A DNA stretch of 64,000 bases from Sphingomonas taxi (GCA_003243195.1 QFQI01000005.1:62001-126000), one strand, 5' to 3'; counted from the stretch's first letter, positions 25,001 through 34,833 are shown. Made by a program: numbers and translations. Notes: generated by a model from the sequence alone, not told the origin.

Positions 25001-26284
25001 GGCGCGGGCATGGACCGGCACCATGATGCGATCCTTGTTCACGCGCGCCAGCCCCTCCGCATACAGGTTTTCGACGCTGGTGTCGGCGAAGCCGAGCGCG
25101 GCGGCGCGCACCTTGTAATCAACGGTTGGCGTCGCGAACGCGCCGTTCAGGACCACGCGCGCCAGCACGTCGCGCCCGCGCAGGTTGGGGGCGATGGCGC
25201 CCGGCGTGAGCAGTTTCGCGTCCACCGCGAAATTGCCGAAGCGGCTGTTGGCGAGATCGATCAGCCCGCCGGCATCCACCGCCAGCGCGTCGGACGTCAG
25301 CCGGATGCGGGTATCCGCGCGACGCTCGCCCAGCGTCACGTCGGCGGCGACCTGTAGCGCCGGCGCGGTCAGCCGCTCGACCGGCCCTTCGAGATAAAGG
25401 CCGGGCCGGGTCGGACCGCGCACCTCGAAATGCCCGTTGCGCGCCGTCAGCACGAGATTGGCGAGTTGACCGCCACCCAGCGTCGCCACCGCGCGACCCT
25501 GCCACGCCGCCCAGTTGCCACGGCCGTTGACGGTCGCGATCAGCGGCGCCTTCAGCCCGGCAAGCTGCGCGACCACGCCGCCGGCCGGTGCGGTCAGGCG
25601 CACGTCGATGTCCAGCTTGTTGTCGTCCGGCACCGCATCGAGCCGCAGCCGCGCGACATCGCCGCCGGCCACGCCGGGCGCGCGGAGCGTGACCGCATCG
25701 ACCAGCAGTTGCGCGCGGCGATCGGCGATATGCGCCTGTCCGTCGAAGCGCGCGATATGGCGCGCGCCCGACACCGGCGGCTCCATGACGAAGCGCGCGA
25801 CCCGCAGCCGGTTGATGTCGATGTCCAGGTCGGGCAGCAGCGGCGCGTTCGGGTCGGTCGGCTCGGTGGACGGCTTGAGTTCGGGATTGCGCCGCAGCGT
25901 GATGAGATCGCTGCCGACGCTGCGCACGTCGACATGATTGCTGATGAAGGCAAACGGTCGCCAGTCGACGTCGAGCCGCGGCGAGGTGAGGAACACGCCC
26001 TTGGGGTCGCTGACCCGTACGTCGCTCAGCCGCATCTGCCCGTACAGCGAGCCGTCGATGCGCCCGACCTTGATGTTCAGCCCCGATGCGGTGGTGTAGC
26101 CGCCGATCTGGTCGGCGACGAAACGCCGGCCGGGGTCGGTATTGATCCCCAACACGATCGCCACGACCAGCAGCAGCAGCGCGACGATCGCGATGCCGAT
26201 CCACTTCAGGATGCGCAGCCACAGCGGACGATGCGGGCGGGCCGCGATGACGCCATCGTTCGATGCCACGTTATCGTCAGTCAT
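22058..26284 (-). CDS. tamB: Translocation and assembly module subunit TamB
   Basis: A 1408-residue AsmA/TamB family protein. An N-terminal membrane anchor (about 24-47, ILKWIGIAIVALLLLVVAIVLG) is followed by a very long periplasmic beta-rich body, and a C-terminal DUF490/TamB domain ending with the aromatic LRYSRDF typical of proteins docking to an outer-membrane Omp85 partner. It bridges inner and outer membrane and helps insert outer-membrane proteins and/or move phospholipids. ATG at 26284 shares one base with the tamA stop (TGATG). The length is in the family range. A terminator-like hairpin follows. Confidence 0.93.
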   Translation of the reverse strand: MTDDNVASNDGVIAARPHRPLWLRILKWIGIAIVALLLLVVAIVLGINTDPGRRFVADQIGGYTTASGLNIKVGRIDGSLYGQMRLSDVRVSDPKGVFLTSPRLDVDWRPFAFISNHVDVRSVGSDLITLRRNPELKPSTEPTDPNAPLLPDLDIDINRLRVARFVMEPPVSGARHIARFDGQAHIADRRAQLLVDAVTLRAPGVAGGDVARLRLDAVPDDNKLDIDVRLTAPAGGVVAQLAGLKAPLIATVNGRGNWAAWQGRAVATLGGGQLANLVLTARNGHFEVRGPTRPGLYLEGPVERLTAPALQVAADVTLGERRADTRIRLTSDALAVDAGGLIDLANSRFGNFAVDAKLLTPGAIAPNLRGRDVLARVVLNGAFATPTVDYKVRAAALGFADTSVENLYAEGLARVNKDRIMVPVHARARRITGLNPALGGLTTNARIDGDIAVQMPNILSDNLRIRSDTIDATAIIAANMQTGRYTGALQGRVNNFRVDSVGILNIRTNADLVTAPGGGFGITGRVAVQTKQLFNAGVRNFLGGNAVLSTRFGYSPQGVVTFQNLRMNAPQFRITRGQGRFDPASGAVLVDADAFSTQYGPLFARVTGTATAPAVRLRAPRPGVGIGLANLDARVVGRGGAYQVNATGGTNYGAFNADVLVTPGARLAVDIRRVLFAGIQFAGRVVQTAAGPFDGRVRFNGQGLSGNVALGAQGRYQRASVDARAYGATIPGMVDFTIGRALIAANVILYDKPQVVADAQVADLRYGATVLQSGRVKVNYAGGSGTAQALFTGSNGVPFRVAVNSRLSPSLYLVALQGAANGINFRTAAPARIVPAGGGYRLEPARLDFDKGSMRLAGRFGGGATQAQARLDRLDLSIVSALVPNLGVGGQATGSLDYLQAAGQAMPNADVRLNVANFTRSSLAAVSEPVDIVFQGRLSNAAGEGRALIKRAGTPVGRMVATLKPAGSGSWSTRLMQGLLSGGIRYNGPSGVLFSLAGLAEQQLSGPIAIAADFGGTVGAPRINGLIRADNLTYDNETYGTRLSNMRLAARFNNDRLELSQLQARAGQGTVQAQGNVSLAAAQGFPLDLRVAMRDAQLAKSDALGATASGNIRIQNGAGGGLISGDISVPNARYEIIRQGSAEVPELTGVRKKSEIRVARPTDRPAAPPVGLFKLDLRVHADNQLFVSGMGLESEWEMDLRVGGTSAAPTMAGGLDLVRGTYSFAGKRFEVERGQVRFRGGALTDPDINILATTVNDGVTFNINITGTGQRPQIAFTSTPSLPQDEVLSRLLFGTNPENLSATEAIQLASALNSLRGSGGGLNPLGKLRSATGFDRLRILGADEATGRGSALAAGKYLTDDIYIEIVTDARGFTATQLTIALTRAISVLSQAGSFGGSNVQLRYSRDF

Positions 26285-28497
26285 CAGAACGCCTGCCCGA
26301 TCGAAATATAGAGAGCGATCTTGGCATCGCCGTCACGCGGGTTGAGCGGGGTCGCGACATCGACGCGCATCGGCCCGAAGTTGGTGTAGAACCGCCCGCC
26401 GATCCCGGCGCCGAACCGCAGGTCGCTTCCCTTGGGCAGGCTGCTTTCATAGGCGTTGCCCGCGTCGATGAACGGCACGATCCCGAAATTGCCGAAGCGA
26501 TAGCGCGCCTCGATCGAGAATTCGTTCAGGCTGCGCCCGCCGATCGGACGCAGGTCGCGCAGCTCATCGCGATCGTCCTGGCCCGGCACCAGCGACGCTT
26601 CCGGCTCCAGCGGCCCGAGCCGCTGGAAGCCGTAGCCGCGCACCGACCCGCCACCGCCGCCGTAATAGCGCCGCGACGGCGCGATGTCGTCGCGCGCGAT
26701 GCCGAAGATGCCGCCGGCACGCGCCCGCCCGGCGATCACCAGCTTGTCCGACACCGGATAATATGCGGTGCCCTCGATCAGCGTGCGCGCATAGGGCGAG
26801 GCATTGCCCTGCACCGACACTTCCGGGCTGAGGTTCAGCTTCAGCCGGTAACCGCGCGTCGGGTTCAACAGGTCGTCCGATGTGTCGAACAGCGCCTGTC
26901 CGGGCAGCGCGAACACGCCATAGGTGCGGCGCGTGCGGTCGAACTGCGCGAAATCGAACACGCTTTCGTTCGTGCCGACCAGTTCGAAGCCATAGGCATA
27001 GGTGAAACGCTTCTGCCAGATCGGCGTCGAATCATAGGAGATGCGTCCGGCGACGCTGCCCGTGAACGCCTCGAACGCATCGTAATTGGCGCGCAGCGCG
27101 CTGGCGAGCAACGTGACGGTGCGGTCGCGCCGGCCGGCGTTCTGGCGCCGGAAGGTGGCGGACACGCCCTGTTGCTGCGTGCCGGCGATCGCGCCCAGGA
27201 TCAGCGCGCCTTCGGGCGGGAAGCGGTTGCGGTTGGTGAACGTGCCTTCCGCCGTCACCCCCTGCCCGGTCTGGAACCCGACACCCCCCGCCAGGCTCTT
27301 GGCCGGCCCGCGCGTCTGCCGCACCAGCAGGTCGACCTGCTCGGTCCCGTCCGCCGCGACCGTGCCGGTGCGCACCGGCTCCACGCCGACGCCGTTGAAC
27401 AGGCCGGTCGCGACCAGCGCCTCGCGCAGGTCGTCGGCCTTGCGATTGTCGTAGAGGTCGCCGCGATCGAAGCGCGGGAAGACGTTCAGATGCTTCAGGT
27501 CGAACACCGGATCGCCCTCGGTGCGCAGCACGCCGAACGAGGAGCGCGGGCCGGTGTCCACGGGCAGGGTGTAGTCGCCCTTGCCGGTCTGGTCGTCGAG
27601 CAACACGTCGCGCTCCCCGACCTTGACGAAGGGATATCCCTGCTGCGGCAGCTTCAGGCTGACGTTCGCTTCCGCGCCCTGCACCCGCGCCGCCTCGATC
27701 GGGTCGCCGACCTTCAGCGGCAGCTCGCGCCGGACCAGATCCGGGGGCGTCGTGGGCTGCGCGTTCACCGTGATCGTGCCAAGCGTATATTGCCGGCCGG
27801 GCGTCGCGCTGACGATCGCGCGCAGCCCGGCCTGCTGGCCCGCGACGTTCTCGATCGTCGAGATCGCGGTGCCGTCATAATAGCCGAGCGACTTCATCAG
27901 CCGCACCGCGAGCTGCTCGTCCTCGCGCGCGCGCGCCGCGACCTGCGTGGCGTTGGCGGCCTTGCCCTTGCCCTCCTTCAGCGCCGACAGCGAATCGAAC
28001 TCGTCGGTCAGGCCCAGCGGATCCAGTCCGCGCACCTCGCTGGCGTATCTGATCTCCGGCGCGTCCGCGTCCTTTGCGTCGGCGACGGTCTGCAACGGCA
28101 CGGTGTTGTACGAACCAAGCGGCTCCAGCGGCTGCGCGAGTACCGGATCCTGCGCGGGGGCCGGTGGCAGGGTGCCGGGGGTGATCGGCTGCTCCGCGGC
28201 GGTTTGCGCCTGCGCCTGCGAACTGTCGGCGGGCGCGGTTTCGGCCGGCTCACGCATCGGCTCCAGCGGCGCGTTGATGTCCCCGGACAGCGGCGGGAGG
28301 GCGCTGTTGAACTCCGCGTCAGGCACGATGGGCGCGTTGCCCTGCGGATCGCCCGCCGCCGCATCGGGGCGCGGCGCATCCGGTCCCTGCGCGGGAGCGG
28401 TGCCAGGGGTCTGCATCTGCGCTCCGGCGGTCCCCGCGATCAATGCCAGCCCGGCGGTGGCGAGCAGCAAGCGGGAGTGACGAACGGTGAAAGCCAA
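26284..28497 (-). CDS. tamA: Autotransporter/translocation assembly protein TamA (Omp85/BamA family)
   Basis: A 737-residue outer-membrane Omp85 protein. A signal peptide ends about residue 26 (AGTAGAQ), a Pro/Ala-rich linker reaches about 130, POTRA-like repeats run about 150-390, and the 16-strand barrel carries the Omp85 motif in YYGGGGGSVRGYGFQRLGP (the RGY/F loop) and ends PLNPRDGDAKIALYISIGQAF with the C-terminal Phe recognised by the BAM complex. It works with TamB encoded immediately downstream (1-base overlap). The long low-complexity linker after the signal peptide is usual for sphingomonads. Confidence 0.92.
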   Translation of the reverse strand: MAFTVRHSRLLLATAGLALIAGTAGAQMQTPGTAPAQGPDAPRPDAAAGDPQGNAPIVPDAEFNSALPPLSGDINAPLEPMREPAETAPADSSQAQAQTAAEQPITPGTLPPAPAQDPVLAQPLEPLGSYNTVPLQTVADAKDADAPEIRYASEVRGLDPLGLTDEFDSLSALKEGKGKAANATQVAARAREDEQLAVRLMKSLGYYDGTAISTIENVAGQQAGLRAIVSATPGRQYTLGTITVNAQPTTPPDLVRRELPLKVGDPIEAARVQGAEANVSLKLPQQGYPFVKVGERDVLLDDQTGKGDYTLPVDTGPRSSFGVLRTEGDPVFDLKHLNVFPRFDRGDLYDNRKADDLREALVATGLFNGVGVEPVRTGTVAADGTEQVDLLVRQTRGPAKSLAGGVGFQTGQGVTAEGTFTNRNRFPPEGALILGAIAGTQQQGVSATFRRQNAGRRDRTVTLLASALRANYDAFEAFTGSVAGRISYDSTPIWQKRFTYAYGFELVGTNESVFDFAQFDRTRRTYGVFALPGQALFDTSDDLLNPTRGYRLKLNLSPEVSVQGNASPYARTLIEGTAYYPVSDKLVIAGRARAGGIFGIARDDIAPSRRYYGGGGGSVRGYGFQRLGPLEPEASLVPGQDDRDELRDLRPIGGRSLNEFSIEARYRFGNFGIVPFIDAGNAYESSLPKGSDLRFGAGIGGRFYTNFGPMRVDVATPLNPRDGDAKIALYISIGQAF

Positions 28498-28711
28498 GAA
28501 TTACGCCCCTTTGACCAGGGGGCGGCCAGTCTTCCGATCCGTTCCCCCGAACCACCGCAACGCCCAAGCACGCGATCGGTTGCGCCGTGCCGCACGCTCG
28601 CGGGCGAAATCCGGCAAATCGGACGCGCGAAAAATAAAGGGTCGTCGTTGCGAAACATTTGCGACAAATAGCGCTTAGCCGACGAACGATCCGGATCAGG
28701 CAGAGCATAAA

Positions 28712-29968
28712 GTGACGAAGCGTATGAAGAGAGGGCCGGCCCGGACGACGATGCTGCACCTGGCGGGCGCCGCCGGTCTGATCGCGCTGGCCGCGTGCAG
28801 CGGCGGCGGCGAGCAGCCCCGGCAAAAGGGCGCGGCCGGCGGGCAAGGTGGCGGCCCGGTGCAGGTGGGCTTCGTGGTGCTGCAACCCACCGCGGTGGAG
28901 ACGGTCAGCGAACTGCCGGGCCGTACCGTCGCCTACCAAAGCTCGCAGGTGCGCCCGCAGATCACCGGGGTCATCCAGAAGCGCTTCTTTACGGAGGGTG
29001 CGCTGGTGAAACGTGGCCAGCCGCTCTACCAGATCGACCCGTCACTGTACCGCGCCGCCGCCAATCAGGCGAGCGCCAACGTCGCCAATGCGCAGGCGAC
29101 GTTCAACGCCGCGAAGATCCGCGCCGACCGCTACAAGCCGCTGGCCGACATGGAGGCGATCAGCGCGCAGGACTACACCGACGCGGTCGCCACGCAGCGG
29201 CAGGCGGCGGCGACGATCGCGGTGAACCGCGCGCAGCTCGATACCGCGCGGGTCAACCTGCGCTTCACCACCGTACCGGCCCCGATCAGCGGGCGGATCG
29301 GCCGCTCGCTGTTCACGGTCGGCGCGCTGGTCAGCGCGACGCAGACCGATCCGCTGGCGACAATCCAGCAGCTCGACCCGATGTTCGTCGACATCCAGCA
29401 ATCCAGCGCCAATCTGCTCGCGCTGCGCCGCAGCCTCGCCAGCGGCGGCGCCGCGCCGGCCCGCGCGGTCGTGACGCTGAAGCTGGAGGACGGCAGCGAT
29501 TACGGACCGAAGGGAACGGTCGAGTTCGCCGAGGTGGTGGTGGACCAGACCACCGGCACCGTGACGCTGCGCGCACGCTTCCCCAATCCCGACGGCCTGC
29601 TGCTGCCGGGCATGTTCGTGCGCGCGATCTTCTCGCAATCGGTGCTGCGGAATGCCTTTCTGGTGCCCCAGGCGGCGATCACGCGCGACGCCAGGGGCAA
29701 TGCCACGCTGTATGTGGTCGGTGCCGGCAACAAGGCCGAGCAGCGTACGATCAAGGCCGACCGGACGCAGGGCGCCTATTGGGTCGTCACCGACGGGCTG
29801 AAGGCCGGCGATCGCGTCATCACGCAGGGGCTGGCTAACCTGCGCCCCGGCGCGGCGATCGCCCCGGTTCCCGCCAACACACCGCAGGAGGTCAAAGCCC
29901 CCTCGCCCGAGCAGATGGAGAAGATGCAGGCGTCAAAAGGGCAGGCGTCAAAAGGCGGGGCGAACTAG
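28712..29968 (+). CDS. RND efflux periplasmic adaptor (MexA/AcrA type)
   Basis: A 418-residue membrane fusion protein linking an RND pump to its outer-membrane channel. It is a lipoprotein: the lipobox LAACS lies at about residues 26-30. Biotinyl-lipoyl halves (QVRPQITGVIQKRFFTEGALVKRGQPLYQID and VPAPISGRIGRSLFTVGALV) flank an alpha-helical hairpin, then beta-barrel and membrane-proximal domains, ending in a Lys/Gln-rich tail. The frame starts with GTG at 28712; ATG at 28724 is equally possible and neither has a strong ribosome binding site. It is divergent from tamA, and first of the pump operon. No regulator gene is adjacent. Confidence 0.94.
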   Translation: MTKRMKRGPARTTMLHLAGAAGLIALAACSGGGEQPRQKGAAGGQGGGPVQVGFVVLQPTAVETVSELPGRTVAYQSSQVRPQITGVIQKRFFTEGALVKRGQPLYQIDPSLYRAAANQASANVANAQATFNAAKIRADRYKPLADMEAISAQDYTDAVATQRQAAATIAVNRAQLDTARVNLRFTTVPAPISGRIGRSLFTVGALVSATQTDPLATIQQLDPMFVDIQQSSANLLALRRSLASGGAAPARAVVTLKLEDGSDYGPKGTVEFAEVVVDQTTGTVTLRARFPNPDGLLLPGMFVRAIFSQSVLRNAFLVPQAAITRDARGNATLYVVGAGNKAEQRTIKADRTQGAYWVVTDGLKAGDRVITQGLANLRPGAAIAPVPANTPQEVKAPSPEQMEKMQASKGQASKGGAN

Positions 29969-29974
29969 GCTCCC

Positions 29975-32900
29975 ATGTCACGCATCTTCATCGACCGCCC
30001 CATCTTCGCATGGGTGCTGGCCATCATCGTCATGCTGGCCGGCGTCGGCGCGATCCTGTCGCTGCCGATCGCGCAATATCCCGACGTCGCACCGCCGCAG
30101 GTGTCGATCCGCGCCACGTTCCCCGGCGCCAATGCGCAGACGATCCAGAACAGCGTCACGCAGGTGATCGAACAGCAGCTGACCGGCATCGACGGGCTGC
30201 TGTATTTCCAGTCGAGCTCCTCCAGCCGCGGCTCGGTGACGATCACCGCCACCTTCGACAAGGGTACCGACCCCGATATCGCGCAGGTACAGGTCCAGAA
30301 CCAGGTCCAGCAATCGCTCAGCCGCCTGCCGCAGCAGGTGCAGCAGCAAGGGCTGGTGGTGCGCAAGTCCAATCGGGACTTCCTCCTGATCGTCGGCGTC
30401 TATGATTCCACCGACAAGCTGACCAACCAGGACGTGTCGGACTATCTGGTGTCCAACCTTCAGGATCCGCTCGGCCGGACGCCCGGCGTGGGCGACACCA
30501 ACGTGTTCGGATCGCAATATGCGATGCGCATCTGGCTGGATCCGGCGCGGCTCAACAGCTTCCAGTTGATGCCCGGCGACGTGGTGACCGCGATCACCAA
30601 CCAGAATACCGAGGTCGCGGCCGGCGAGATCGGCGGGCAGCCCAGTCCGTCCACGCAGATGCTGAACGCGGTCGTCACCGCGCAGTCGCGGCTCCAGACC
30701 CCCGAACAATTCGCCAAGATCATCCTCAAGACCGAAACCGACGGCGGCACGGTGCGGCTGGCCGATGTCGCGCGCGTTGAGCTGGGCGCGGAAAGCTATA
30801 ATGCGTTCAGCCGGGTCAATCGCCACCCGGGTGCGGGCATCGCGGTGCTGATGGCGCCGGGTGCCGACGCGCTGAAGACCGCCGAACTGGTCAAGGCGGA
30901 GGTCGCGCGCGCCGCCAAGGCGTTCCCGCCCGGTCTGGAATATGCCTTCGCCAACGACACGACCGACTTCATCAAACTGTCGATCGAGGAGGTCGTGAAG
31001 ACGCTGATCGAGGCGATCATCCTGGTCGTGATCGTGATGTTCGTCTTCCTGCAAAGCTGGCGCGCCACGCTGGTCCCGGCGATCGCCGTGCCGGTGGTGC
31101 TGCTGGGCACGTTCGCGATCTTCTATGTCGCGGGATTCTCGATCAACACGCTCACCCTGTTCGGGCTGGTGCTGGCGATCGGCCTGCTGGTCGATGACGC
31201 GATCGTGGTGGTGGAGAATGTCGAGCGGCTGCTGGAGGAAAACCCCGGCATGACCCCGCGCGAGGCGACGATCGAATCGATGAAGGAGATCACCGTCGCG
31301 CTGGTCGCGATCGCGCTGGTGCTGTCGGCGGTGTTCATGCCCATGGCGTTCTTCGGCGGATCGACCGGCGTCATCTATCGCCAGTTCTCGCTGACGATCG
31401 TCTCGGCGATGATCCTGTCGGTGCTGGTCGCGGTGATCCTGTCACCGGCGCTGACCGCGACGCTGCTGAAGCAGACCCACGACGAGCACGGCGATCCGAT
31501 CGAGGAAAGCTGGATCGGCCGCAAGCTGCCGCGCGTCGCGCACGCGCTGGAACGCGCGCGCGACGGCTTCAACGACACGTTCGATCGCGGCGTGACGCGC
31601 TATGTCGCGGGCGTGCGGCGCGTCATCGACCGCAAGTGGCTGTTCCTGCTGATCTACGCCGCCACGCTGGCGTTGCTGGTGCTGCTGTTCATGCGCATGC
31701 CGACCGGCTTCCTGCCGACCGAGGACCAGGGCAGCGCGATCGTGCAGTTCCAGTTGCCTGCCGGCGCGACGCGCGGCCGTACCGAGGAGGTGCAGCACCG
31801 CGTCGAGGACTATCTGGCGACCAGTGAGGGCCGGAACGTCCGCACGATGTTCACGGTCAGCGGCGGCGGCGGCGGCGGGGTCAGCGGGCAGAACACCGGC
31901 CAGGGTTTCGTGAATCTGCAACCATGGGACGATCGCAAGGGCAAGGAGAATACCGCCGACGCGATCGTGGCGCGCGCCTCCGCCGCGTTCCGCGGCCTGC
32001 GCGACGCGCGCGTCTTCGCGCTGGTGCCGCCGGCGGTGCGTGGCCTTGGCCAGTCGAACGGCTTCACCATGGAATTGCAGAACAGCAGCGGAATGAGCGC
32101 GGCGGCGTTCAGCGACGCCAAGGACCGGCTGCTGGCACTGGCGCAGGGCGACCCCGTGCTCGATTCGGTGCGGCTGACCGAATTGCCCGATGTCGGCACG
32201 CTGAAGGTCGAGGTCGACCAGCAGAAGCTCGCCGCGCTGGGGCTGACGCAGGCCGACGTCAACACCACGCTCTCCACGGCATGGGGCGGGCGCTACGTCA
32301 ACGATTTCGTGGATCGCGGCCGGGTGAAGCGCGTGTTCGTGCAGGGTGACGCGCCGTACCGCGCCGCCCCCACCGACCTGAACCAGTGGTTCGTGCGCGG
32401 ATCGACCGGGCAGATGGTGCCCTTCTCCGCCTTCGCGCAGATCGGCTGGAGCCAGGCGCCGGTGATCCTGTCGCGCTTCAACGGCGTGCCCTCCTACGAA
32501 TTCCAGGGCGCGGCGGTCGCGGGGCGCAGTTCCGGCGACGCGATGGCGCGGATCGAGGAACTGGCGGGCCAGATCAAGGGCACCAGCGTGTCCTGGGCGG
32601 GCCTGTCCTATCAGGAACGGCTGTCGTCGGGGCAGGCGCCGCTGCTGTACGGCCTGTCGATCCTGGTCGTTTTCCTGTGCCTGGCGGCGCTGTACGAAAG
32701 CTGGTCGATCCCCTTCGCGGTGCTGCTGGTGATCCCGCTGGGGCTGATCGGCGCGATCCTGTTCACCACGCTGCGCGGGCTGGTGAACGACGTCTATCTC
32801 CAGATCGGCCTGCTGACGACCATGGGGCTGGCGGCGAAGAACGCGATCCTGATGATCGAATTCGCCGAGCAGGAGGAGAAGAAGGGCAAGCGCGTCATCG

Positions 32901-33271
32901 ACGCCGCGCTGGCGGCGGCGCGGATCCGGTTGCGTCCGATCCTGATGACCAGCCTGGCGTTCATCTTCGGCGTGCTGCCGCTGGCGATCTCGACCGGCGC
33001 GGGCGCGAACAGCCGCATCGCGATCGGCACGTCGGTGATCGGCGGGATGATCACCGCGACCGTGCTGGCGATCTTCTACATCCCGCTGTTCTTCGTGCTC
33101 GTCCGGCGCGGCTTCCGCGACGGATGGCGGGGCTTGCGGCGCGGTGCCGACCCGAGCGCCGGCGACGATGCCGGCGACGGCGACCACGACGGCGGTCCGC
33201 CGGACACCCCGCCGCTGCTCCCCCGTCCGATCGGTACGCCCGCACTGCCCGCCCCGGAAGGTTCACGATGA
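29975..33271 (+). CDS. RND multidrug efflux permease (HAE1 family, MexB/AcrB type)
   Basis: A 1098-residue inner-membrane proton antiporter exporting hydrophobic or amphipathic compounds. The start MSRIFIDRPIFAWVLAI is typical, as is the proton relay: two Asp in LAIGLLVDDAIVVVENV (TM4) and Lys in GLAAKNAILMIEFAEQEE (TM10). Two large periplasmic loops follow TM1 and TM7. The C-terminal tail after about 1055 is long, acidic and Pro-rich. It begins 6 bases after the adaptor stop and overlaps the outer-membrane factor start by 4 bases (ATGA), so the three are one operon. Substrate range cannot be read from sequence. Confidence 0.96.
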   Translation: MSRIFIDRPIFAWVLAIIVMLAGVGAILSLPIAQYPDVAPPQVSIRATFPGANAQTIQNSVTQVIEQQLTGIDGLLYFQSSSSSRGSVTITATFDKGTDPDIAQVQVQNQVQQSLSRLPQQVQQQGLVVRKSNRDFLLIVGVYDSTDKLTNQDVSDYLVSNLQDPLGRTPGVGDTNVFGSQYAMRIWLDPARLNSFQLMPGDVVTAITNQNTEVAAGEIGGQPSPSTQMLNAVVTAQSRLQTPEQFAKIILKTETDGGTVRLADVARVELGAESYNAFSRVNRHPGAGIAVLMAPGADALKTAELVKAEVARAAKAFPPGLEYAFANDTTDFIKLSIEEVVKTLIEAIILVVIVMFVFLQSWRATLVPAIAVPVVLLGTFAIFYVAGFSINTLTLFGLVLAIGLLVDDAIVVVENVERLLEENPGMTPREATIESMKEITVALVAIALVLSAVFMPMAFFGGSTGVIYRQFSLTIVSAMILSVLVAVILSPALTATLLKQTHDEHGDPIEESWIGRKLPRVAHALERARDGFNDTFDRGVTRYVAGVRRVIDRKWLFLLIYAATLALLVLLFMRMPTGFLPTEDQGSAIVQFQLPAGATRGRTEEVQHRVEDYLATSEGRNVRTMFTVSGGGGGGVSGQNTGQGFVNLQPWDDRKGKENTADAIVARASAAFRGLRDARVFALVPPAVRGLGQSNGFTMELQNSSGMSAAAFSDAKDRLLALAQGDPVLDSVRLTELPDVGTLKVEVDQQKLAALGLTQADVNTTLSTAWGGRYVNDFVDRGRVKRVFVQGDAPYRAAPTDLNQWFVRGSTGQMVPFSAFAQIGWSQAPVILSRFNGVPSYEFQGAAVAGRSSGDAMARIEELAGQIKGTSVSWAGLSYQERLSSGQAPLLYGLSILVVFLCLAALYESWSIPFAVLLVIPLGLIGAILFTTLRGLVNDVYLQIGLLTTMGLAAKNAILMIEFAEQEEKKGKRVIDAALAAARIRLRPILMTSLAFIFGVLPLAISTGAGANSRIAIGTSVIGGMITATVLAIFYIPLFFVLVRRGFRDGWRGLRRGADPSAGDDAGDGDHDGGPPDTPPLLPRPIGTPALPAPEGSR

Positions 33272-34764
33272 TCCGGCCCCTCGGAGTCCTCCTCGCCTCC
33301 GCTTCGCTCGCCGGTTGCTCGCTGGCGCCCCGCTACGTCCGCCCGGCGGCCCCGGTGCCGCCGTCCTGGCCGACCGGCGACGCCTATCTGCGCCAGAGCG
33401 AGGCGGCGCTGCCCAGCGTCACCTATCGCGATATCTTCCGCGATCCGCGCCTGCAGGCGATCATCGACCGCGCGCTCGCCAACAACCGCGACCTGCGCGT
33501 CGCGGTGGCGAACATCGAGGCGACGCGCGCGCAATATCGCATCCAGCGCGCCGACCTGTTCCCGCAGGTCAATGCGACGGGTGCGTACAGCTATCGCCAC
33601 AACGGCGGCAATGGCGTCGCGACGGGCACCAATACGGGAACCGGCACCGGCACCGGCGGTACGGGCACGGGCGGCACCGGCACGACCGTGTTATCCTCCT
33701 CGAACAGCAGCTTCCAGGCGCAACTGGGCCTCACCGCGTTCGAGATCGACCTGTTCGGCCGCGTCCGCTCGCTGACCGGCGCGGCATTGTCGCGCTATTT
33801 CGCACAGGAGGCGGCGGCGCGCGCGACGCGGCTGACGTTGGTCGGCGATATCGCCACCGCCTGGCTCACCTATGCCGCCGACCACAGCCTGCTGACCGTG
33901 GCCGAACAGACCGCCGCCGCCGCGCGCGTCAGCGTGCGGCTGACCGATGCGCGACGGCGCGGCGGGGTCGCCCCGCGCACCGACGTGCGGCAGGCCGAGC
34001 AGATCCTCGCCACCGCCGAGGCCGATCTGGCCGAACAGCGCACCGCGCTGGCGCAGGACGTCAATGCGCTGCAACTGCTGGTCGGCGTGCCGGTCGACCC
34101 CGCGCTGCTGCCGCGCTCGATCGAGGAGGCCGCGCAGGCGATCGGCGAACTGCCCGCCGGGATCGATTCAGGCGTGCTGCTGCGTCGACCCGACGTGGTG
34201 CAGGCCGAATATTCGCTGCGCGCCTTCAATGCGGAGATCGGCGCGGCGCGGGCCGAGCTGTTCCCGCGCATCTCGCTGACCGGGCTGGTCGGCTTCGCCA
34301 GCACCGCGCTGCGCACGCTGTTCGATGGCGGGTTCAACTGGTCGGTGGCGCCCAATGCCAGCTATCCGATCTTCCGCGCCGGCGCGGGCCGCGCCGGTGT
34401 CGACTATAGCGTGGCGCAGCGCGACGCGGTGCTCGCCAGTTATGAACTGACGATCCAGACGGCGTTCCGCGAAGTGTCCGACGCGCTGGCGCGGCGCGGC
34501 ACGATCACCGATCAGCTTGCCGCCAACCAGCGCTTCTACGAGGCGGCGGCCGACACGCTGAACCTGACCAACGCGCGCTATCGCGGCGGGATCGACACCT
34601 ATCTCACCTCGCTCGACGCGCAGCGGCAGCTCTACGCCGCGCAGCGTACGCTGGTGCAGACGCGGCTGGTGCGCGCGACCAATCTGGTGACGCTGTACCG
34701 GACGCTCGGCGGCGACTCGCTGCTCGACGCGACGGACCAGGGGCCGCAGCCGGTCGTGCGCTGA
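33268..34764 (+). CDS. Outer-membrane efflux factor, NodT/OprM family lipoprotein
   Basis: A 498-residue TolC-like channel of the NodT family. The lipobox LAGC lies near residue 17. Two tandem OEP domains (about 50-265 and 280-485) show the typical coiled-coil segments, for example RAVANNRDL-like and ARYRGGIDTYLTSLDAQRQLY. A Gly/Thr repeat (GTGTGTGGTGTGGTGT) interrupts the first barrel segment about residues 115-140 and is unusual for the family. It is translationally coupled to the RND permease by a 4-base overlap and would complete the tripartite pump. Confidence 0.94.
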   Translation: MIRPLGVLLASASLAGCSLAPRYVRPAAPVPPSWPTGDAYLRQSEAALPSVTYRDIFRDPRLQAIIDRALANNRDLRVAVANIEATRAQYRIQRADLFPQVNATGAYSYRHNGGNGVATGTNTGTGTGTGGTGTGGTGTTVLSSSNSSFQAQLGLTAFEIDLFGRVRSLTGAALSRYFAQEAAARATRLTLVGDIATAWLTYAADHSLLTVAEQTAAAARVSVRLTDARRRGGVAPRTDVRQAEQILATAEADLAEQRTALAQDVNALQLLVGVPVDPALLPRSIEEAAQAIGELPAGIDSGVLLRRPDVVQAEYSLRAFNAEIGAARAELFPRISLTGLVGFASTALRTLFDGGFNWSVAPNASYPIFRAGAGRAGVDYSVAQRDAVLASYELTIQTAFREVSDALARRGTITDQLAANQRFYEAAADTLNLTNARYRGGIDTYLTSLDAQRQLYAAQRTLVQTRLVRATNLVTLYRTLGGDSLLDATDQGPQPVVR

Positions 34765-34833
34765 GCGGCGCGCTCCCTTGACGTTCGCGCGCCGAACGGG
34801 AACGCTGCGTACCCGCCCGAACGAGGACCGGAA

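Noticed and set aside
31850..31880. Short GGC repeat in the RND permease as a tandem repeat element
   Set aside because: It encodes a normal Gly-rich loop of the protein and remains in frame.
34766..34794. CGGCGCGC/GCGCGCCG hairpin after the efflux operon as a terminator
   Set aside because: Eight-base stem with a 13-base loop and no T-run; it may help but I cannot support a call.
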